Shown here piece by piece: positions 8,601-11,705 of a stretch of DNA of 11,705 nucleotides (position 1 is its first letter; every line of letters begins with the position of its first letter). The stretch lies in NCBI GenBank assembly GCA_937957985.1, contig CALGOH010000167.1, positions 1 through 11,705 of the forward strand, in the 5' to 3' direction. This DNA is from an uncultured Verrucomicrobiae bacterium (lineage in GTDB: Bacteria > Verrucomicrobiota > Verrucomicrobiia > Verrucomicrobiales > Akkermansiaceae). Under the pieces are notes generated by a model, which was not told the DNA's origin, did no database searches, and saw only the letters and a list, made by a program, of their open reading frames with translations. The position numbers and the translations under genes are program-made.

Positions 8601-8853
8601 TGGTGATGCCGCCAACGGGCATGCCGATGTTCATGAGCGCCTCGCCGGTGTAGCTCCGCGCCTCGCCGCGCTCGAACAACGACCTCACCCATTGGGGATC
8701 AAGATCCTTTTCGGCCGGAATGACTTTCGACCAGTCCTCGGTGGGCAGGTTCTTGAATTCCATCTTCGTCTCCGCGCCCGGCGCGGAACAGAGAGCCGTT
8801 GTCACCAGAGGAAGTACTCCGATCGCTGTTTTCGTTATGGAGATCATTTGCAT
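5665..8853 (-). CDS. Secreted GH116-type glycoside hydrolase (paralogue 2, complete)
   Basis: A complete protein of 1062 residues. Residues 1-26 form a signal peptide (hydrophobic stretch 11-22); the Cys at 22 is not in a convincing lipobox. The N-terminal beta-sandwich begins around GMPVGGITTGLVYLGGDG (77-94), typical of GH116 N-terminal domains. It is interrupted at about 286-445 by a jelly-roll-like domain (EDFEKESYQGWKVEGTAFGSGP ... WGNIGVDHIVF), then resumes to about 515. The catalytic (alpha/alpha)6 domain follows: WYDSTLPYWFLERL (567-580), putative nucleophile E604 in FYTYEGIRSC, putative acid/base D720 in TTLDEPWYG, then FEYQFAAHLI (889-898) and NPFNEVECGDHYARSM (923-938). A DRDNDGLLD segment (704-712) resembles a calcium-loop motif. 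The assignments come from comparison with the known motifs of GH116 (Thermoanaerobacterium TxGH116 Glu/Asp pair) and are by eye. The family includes beta-glucosidases, beta-xylosidases and glucosylceramidases; specificity is unknown. An ATG at 8847 would give a 4-nt ATGA overlap with the upstream gene and is an equally good start. Confidence 0.92.
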   Translation of the reverse strand: MQMISITKTAIGVLPLVTTALCSAPGAETKMEFKNLPTEDWSKVIPAEKDLDPQWVRSLFERGEARSYTGEALMNIGMPVGGITTGLVYLGGDGKLWWWDIFNRPLNGVMPRQIHYKGRSWHGLPEGLGAWQGGNYVEPVTTQPSPFDQGFALKLTVNGREQERTLDRHGWKNVVFTGSYPYGTVTYSDPDCPVRVKLEAFSPYIPLDYDASSYPATIMRYSVENTGKTEVKVDVRGWMENPVLLDSGKNLTGAKRVNRVFSAPGYTMLLCAATPPPPRDNPREDILFEDFEKESYQGWKVEGTAFGSGPIAGSEVPPYMSGLGARGDRSVNSHASAGDAQGRQLTESGTRDGATGRLTSKPFIIERDFISFLIGGGSHAECALQLVVDGKVVKTASGHNANKMRPASFEVKEFAGREAYLQIIDEFTGGWGNIGVDHIVFTDEASQKSPTELPDWGTMALATLGADKATGYAREPRDGIGPTQAEAPVDQALKGGVSRSLTLAPGETATADFLIAWHFANTTETVRGAETGHYYGKRFKDAAEVVAHLSKNRDRLIDDTRLWVDTWYDSTLPYWFLERLFIPLDCLASTTCYRFANGRFYTYEGIRSCPGHPDHVWHYAQGHARIFPELEQDVIERVWLGFGFNEETGSFAYRGEIAGQSAIDGHCGVILAVLRAHETNPDSAMLKRLWPRVKKAVQFAISRDRDNDGLLDTPMLTTLDEPWYGEIPWISSLYIAALRAGEEMATEMGDTEFAKECRERAAKGRAAMDEKLFNGEWFVQIPDPAHPNKLGAYETCHIDQVLGQAWAWQVGLGRVLNKDTTRSALNAIWKYNFARNLDAYDEQADPKGRPYFTDGEGGVVMTANALGRELPYGVYSMYACYLSETMNGFEYQFAAHLIAEEMVKKGLAVIKTIDERYDGNKRNPFNEVECGDHYARSMAGYGALITICGFEYNGPEGHIGFAPRLSPENFKAPFTAAEGWGTYEQKISDGRLAASIEVKHGRVRLNTISLEPPTHEAPQNVQVTLGGQKLNSTSRNKDGKIIVALDRDHMVNAGQTLQITLN
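5911..6010. repeat. Copy A of diverged direct repeat within the GH116 genes
   Basis: This is the best conserved part of the tandem duplication at DNA level. It aligns without gaps to 9096-9195 (offset 3185 bases), with 84 of 100 bases identical by hand count. It encodes the TAAEGWG / ENFKAPF / GFAPRL / GFEYNGP stretch at the end of the catalytic domain of paralogue 2. The match comes from gene duplication, not from a mobile element. Confidence 0.75.
8844..8853 (-). other. Overlapping stop/start junction between the two GH116 genes
   Basis: On the minus strand the sequence ATGCAAATGA holds a first ATG (8853-8851), a second in-frame ATG (8847-8845) and the TGA stop of the upstream GH116 gene (8846-8844). 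Use of the second ATG gives the classic 4-nt ATGA overlap; use of the first gives a 10-nt overlap. The bases upstream (aatttaaactcga) contain no Shine-Dalgarno-like purine run, so translation is probably coupled to termination of the upstream gene. Confidence 0.85.
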
Positions 8854-11705
8854 TCGAGTTTAAATTCGAGAGTTTCGCCGGCCTGCAAGGTCACCTCGGC
8901 ATCGAGCGTGACGAGGACGCGGCCTCGGCTTTCCGAGGAAGTTGTCGAAAGCTTGCCGCCACCCCGGGAGAGCCGCACCCGGGTCGGAGCGAGGCCGGGC
9001 GGTGGCGTCAGGGAAATCGTCGAGATGCGCAGGCGACCGTGCCTCACTTGGATCGAGCAGGTCATGCCGGACGACTCGTATCGTTGGCGATAGCTTCCCC
9101 AGCCCTCGGCCGCGGTGAAGGCGGCCTTGAAATCCTCCGGTCCGAGTCGCGGCGAAAATCCGATGCGGCCCTTGGGTCCATGGTATTCGAAGCCGCAGGC
9201 GGCTAGGAACACGCCGTAGGCGGCCATCGACCGAGCGTAGTGGTCGCCGCACTCGACCTCGTTCCACGGGTTGCGGCGCGAGGGGTGGTAGCGGTCATGC
9301 ACGGCGCGAGCGATGGCGAGGCCCTCGTTGAGCATGCCCTCCCAGATCATGTGCCCAGCGAGTTGGTACTCGAAGCCGTTCATGCACTCGTTGAAATAGT
9401 AGTCGTAGCCGGTGGTGACACGCTTGCCGTCGCCGCGCGGCCAGGTGCACATCAACGTGCCGGCCTCGCCGGCCATGGCGTACCAACGTCCGGGCTTGTA
9501 GGCCTGCCGATACGGACCGACGTCGGGCGTGAAATTGTATCGCCAAAGCGACCTGAGGGCGGTGAGGGTTTCCTCGCGCGGTAAAACTTGGCCGAGACCG
9601 ACCTGCCACGCCCAGCTTTGGCCGAGCACCTGGTCGATCTCGCAGCCGTCGTAGGAGCCGACGGTATGCGGCCGCTTCGGATCGCCGGTATGAATGAAGT
9701 ATTCGCCGTTGAAAAGTCGCTCGACAAGGTTGTGCCGGCCGGCCTGGACGATGGCGGCGCAGCGCTCGGCGAAGTCGCCCTCTCCCATCTCCCGTGCCAT
9801 TTCCTCGCCGGCGCGCAATGCGGCGAGATAGAGACCGCTCAACCACGCGACCTCGCCGTACCACTCCTCGTCGAGCGTGTTGTGTTGGGATTTGTCGATG
9901 ATGCCGTCGTGACCGATGTCCTGCTTCATCATCCAGCCGATCGCCTTCTTGATGTGCGGCCAGTTGCGGCGGAGGAACGCGTCGTCGGGCGAGACCTGGT
10001 GGTCGCGCAGGCAGCGCAGAACGATGCCGGCCTGACCGTCGATGGCATACGGACCGGCTTTTCCACGATAGCCGATGGAACCGTCCTCGGCGAAGGCCGC
10101 GGCGGGGTTGAAGTCGGTGCGCTCGCGCAGGTTGATGTCGAGTTCGGGAAACAGCCGACCCATCGTCTGCTCGTAGTGCCAGACATGGGTGCAGGTGCCT
10201 TCGCAGCAGCCGACGCCCTCCCAGCCCCAGAAGTCTCCGTTGGCGAAACGAAACGACGTCGAACTGGCCAGAATCGACGCGTTGAGAAAGGTGCGGTCGA
10301 GAAACCAATACGGCAGCGTCGAGTCATACCATGTGTCGCGCCAGAGGCTGGTGAGCCGATGGAAACGCCCGTGGTTTTGCGCAAGATGCTCCGCCACCTC
10401 GCGCGCGGACGGAAATCGGGTGGCGTAATGACGGCCCTTGCCCGGCGCCTTCAGGTTCGGGAAATGCCATGTCACGGCGAAGGTGACCACGGCCGATTCG
10501 CCGGCGTGGAGCGCAAGCTTGCGGCCGAGCGCGCCGGCGAGACGGTCGCCGAGCGGAACCGAGGCCTCGTCGGCCTCTGCGGCATCCGGCGCGCCGCCAT
10601 CGTAGGTCGGCGTGGCGAAGTCCGCGGAACCGTCGAACAAGGCCAGCCCCATCGTGCCGTTGTCGTCGAGGGTTTCGAAGCGTGTTTCGCCGACCGGTTT
10701 GTCGCTGAAAACGATCCGGCCGATACCGATGTGCCCCCAGCCTTCGACCTCCGCATCGACCAGCTCGATGTGGGCCACTTGCCCGATCCAATCCTTGAGC
10801 CGCAGGCTTCTCGGCCGCATGCGGTTTTCGCAGCACCCAATGGCGGTGCCGATCACCTTGCCATCTACGACGACGTTGAGGCAGGTGGCGCCGTTGTAGT
10901 TGCCGCCGCCGATCCAAAAGTTCACATAGTTGCGCTCGATGACGAACTTGCGGCTGGTGAGCCTGCCGGTCGCCCGATCCCGCTCGCCGCTTGTTGTACC
11001 GGGAGCGGTGGCGTTGGAATTCACGACTCGCTCGGTGTCGCCGCCCACGTCCCCTTGGATCGCGGGCATGTCCGCCTTGCGGATCGGACCCATGCCGAAG
11101 GCATCTCCTTCGACGACCCAGCCCTCATAGGTCTCCATGTCCCAATCCTCAAAGCAGATGTCGGGCCGCGATTCCGCGACGGGTTCGGGAGACCCGACGG
11201 CGTAGCTTTCGACGAAGGTCAGCCCCTCGCCGCGGACCACGCGGCTCACCCGCTGCCCCGCGAAGATGCAGTCGTGGCCGCAGATCGCGTTTTCCAGCCA
11301 GCCGTAGAGCGCGGCCTCGACCTGTTCGGCGGACGTATTGGTCACGGTGAAGCGGAAGATTGTCGCGGGCAGGCTCGAGTCATCGACGGCAAGCGGGATG
11401 AAGGGTGAAAACGCCTCCAGCGAAACCGTCAGCGGAGTTCCGGGCACTATCCCGTAATCGACCCTGCCGATCGGGTATTCGCCGCGGAAGCGGACGGCGG
11501 GGCAATGGTCGCGGTCCAGCGGATGAAGAGTCGTTTCGCCGTCGCGTTCGAGCGCCAGCGCGAAACCCTGCGCCAGATCGAAGTTGGCCGGCACGGGTTT
11601 GGCATAGTGGCTGTCGTAGGTGCGCACATGGCGGTTGAAGATATCCCAATGCCAGAGCCGGCCGTCGCCGCCGAGATACAACTGGCCCGCGCAAAGGCCG
11701 CCCAC
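8844..11705 (-). CDS. GH116-type glycoside hydrolase (paralogue 1, N-terminus outside window)
   Basis: The frame enters from the right edge and gives 953 residues before the stop at 8844-8846. The first visible codon (GTG) encodes an internal Val, because it aligns with residue 80 of the downstream paralogue; roughly 80 N-terminal residues, including any signal peptide, are missing. Numbering from the edge: GH116 N-terminal beta-sandwich with GGLCAGQLYLGGDG at 2-15; inserted jelly-roll-like domain at about 182-337 (CFEDWDMETYEGWVVEGDAFGMGP ... WGHIGIGRIVF); catalytic (alpha/alpha)6 domain from about 455 with WYDSTLPYWFLDR. The putative nucleophile is E496 (WEGVGCCEGTCTHVWHYEQ) and the putative acid/base is D612 (NTLDEEWYG). 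GFEYQLAGHMI (777-787) and NPWNEVECGDHYARSM (812-827) follow. It is co-linear with paralogue 2 throughout, so the two arose by tandem duplication. Expected role: exo-acting retaining beta-glycosidase; substrate unknown. It is the most upstream gene visible; the operon probably continues to the right. Confidence 0.92.
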   Translation of the reverse strand: MGGLCAGQLYLGGDGRLWHWDIFNRHVRTYDSHYAKPVPANFDLAQGFALALERDGETTLHPLDRDHCPAVRFRGEYPIGRVDYGIVPGTPLTVSLEAFSPFIPLAVDDSSLPATIFRFTVTNTSAEQVEAALYGWLENAICGHDCIFAGQRVSRVVRGEGLTFVESYAVGSPEPVAESRPDICFEDWDMETYEGWVVEGDAFGMGPIRKADMPAIQGDVGGDTERVVNSNATAPGTTSGERDRATGRLTSRKFVIERNYVNFWIGGGNYNGATCLNVVVDGKVIGTAIGCCENRMRPRSLRLKDWIGQVAHIELVDAEVEGWGHIGIGRIVFSDKPVGETRFETLDDNGTMGLALFDGSADFATPTYDGGAPDAAEADEASVPLGDRLAGALGRKLALHAGESAVVTFAVTWHFPNLKAPGKGRHYATRFPSAREVAEHLAQNHGRFHRLTSLWRDTWYDSTLPYWFLDRTFLNASILASSTSFRFANGDFWGWEGVGCCEGTCTHVWHYEQTMGRLFPELDINLRERTDFNPAAAFAEDGSIGYRGKAGPYAIDGQAGIVLRCLRDHQVSPDDAFLRRNWPHIKKAIGWMMKQDIGHDGIIDKSQHNTLDEEWYGEVAWLSGLYLAALRAGEEMAREMGEGDFAERCAAIVQAGRHNLVERLFNGEYFIHTGDPKRPHTVGSYDGCEIDQVLGQSWAWQVGLGQVLPREETLTALRSLWRYNFTPDVGPYRQAYKPGRWYAMAGEAGTLMCTWPRGDGKRVTTGYDYYFNECMNGFEYQLAGHMIWEGMLNEGLAIARAVHDRYHPSRRNPWNEVECGDHYARSMAAYGVFLAACGFEYHGPKGRIGFSPRLGPEDFKAAFTAAEGWGSYRQRYESSGMTCSIQVRHGRLRISTISLTPPPGLAPTRVRLSRGGGKLSTTSSESRGRVLVTLDAEVTLQAGETLEFKLECK
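9096..9195. repeat. Copy B of diverged direct repeat within the GH116 genes
   Basis: Partner of 5911-6010, in the same orientation, at the equivalent place in paralogue 1 (TAAEGWG / EDFKAAF / GFSPRL / GFEYHGP). Differences are mostly at third codon positions, which points to purifying selection on both proteins after duplication. Confidence 0.75.

Noticed and set aside
8782..8800. Possible lipoprotein signal (Cys at residue 22) in GH116 paralogue 2
   Set aside because: The residues before the Cys are Thr-Ala-Leu; Leu at -1 does not fit a lipobox, so a normal Sec signal peptide is preferred.
5431..9093. Plus-strand open frame of 1220 codons, the longest frame in the window
   Set aside because: It runs antisense to the whole of GH116 paralogue 2 and to parts of its neighbours. 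The minus-strand frames show clear family motifs, while this translation has no recognisable domain and has the Arg/Val/Asp/Gly/His-rich make-up typical of antisense frames in GC-rich DNA. Its internal similarity to another plus-strand frame merely mirrors the GH116 duplication.
9588..11408. Plus-strand open frame of 606 codons
   Set aside because: Antisense shadow of GH116 paralogue 1, with the same biased composition and no recognisable motif.
11703..11705. GTG at the right edge as the true start of GH116 paralogue 1
   Set aside because: It aligns with an internal Val of the paralogue (residue 80) in the conserved GGI/GGL segment; the gene must begin beyond the window.
1..11705. Internal promoters, terminators, tRNA/rRNA genes, CRISPR arrays, insertion sequences
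   Set aside because: Coding density is essentially complete on the minus strand with no gap above 2 nt, and no array, inverted-repeat-bounded element or RNA gene could be supported.

Overview
The window is a single, fully packed block of four large genes, all on the minus strand, so transcription runs from position 11705 towards position 1. In transcription order they are: (1) a GH116-type glycoside hydrolase whose N-terminus lies beyond the right edge (8844-11705); (2) a complete, secreted GH116-type paralogue (5665-8853); (3) a complete, secreted LamG + GH9-like protein (2495-5665); and (4) a secreted right-handed parallel beta-helix protein with a CBM6-like C-terminal module, cut by the left edge (1-2492). 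The genes overlap by 4-10 nt and by 1 nt, and the last pair is separated by 2 nt. There is no intergenic space for a promoter or terminator, so this is one polycistronic unit whose promoter and end both lie outside the window. I see no RNA genes, insertion sequences, CRISPR or phage genes.

Organism: the DNA is GC-rich. The three internal start codons lack a Shine-Dalgarno sequence. The proteins are very large, exported, multi-domain carbohydrate-active enzymes built with LamG, jelly-roll, beta-helix and CBM6-like modules. This style fits the PVC group (Verrucomicrobiota, Planctomycetota, Kiritimatiellota/Lentisphaerota), with Verrucomicrobiota or Planctomycetota most likely. That is inference from style; the window contains no taxonomic marker gene.

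Function: the three genes whose N-termini are visible all encode a Sec-type signal peptide, so the products probably work outside the cytoplasm. A coherent reading is a glycan-degradation operon. A beta-helix enzyme or binding protein and a GH9-like (alpha/alpha)6 protein would act on a polymer, and two diverged GH116 exo-glycosidases (family activities: beta-glucosidase, beta-xylosidase, glucosylceramidase, N-acetylglucosaminidase) would act on the oligosaccharides. The substrate cannot be read from the sequence, and no transporter, SusC/D pair, sulfatase or regulator is visible.

The most notable points are: the GH9-like protein appears to have lost the usual second (catalytic base) Asp of the GH9 Asp-X-X-Asp motif and the usual His-rich loop while keeping the acid Glu; both GH116 proteins carry a jelly-roll-like domain inserted in their N-terminal domain; and the tandem GH116 copies differ sharply in the loop just after the putative nucleophile. 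Very long open frames on the plus strand, including one of 1220 codons, are judged to be antisense shadows of these genes.
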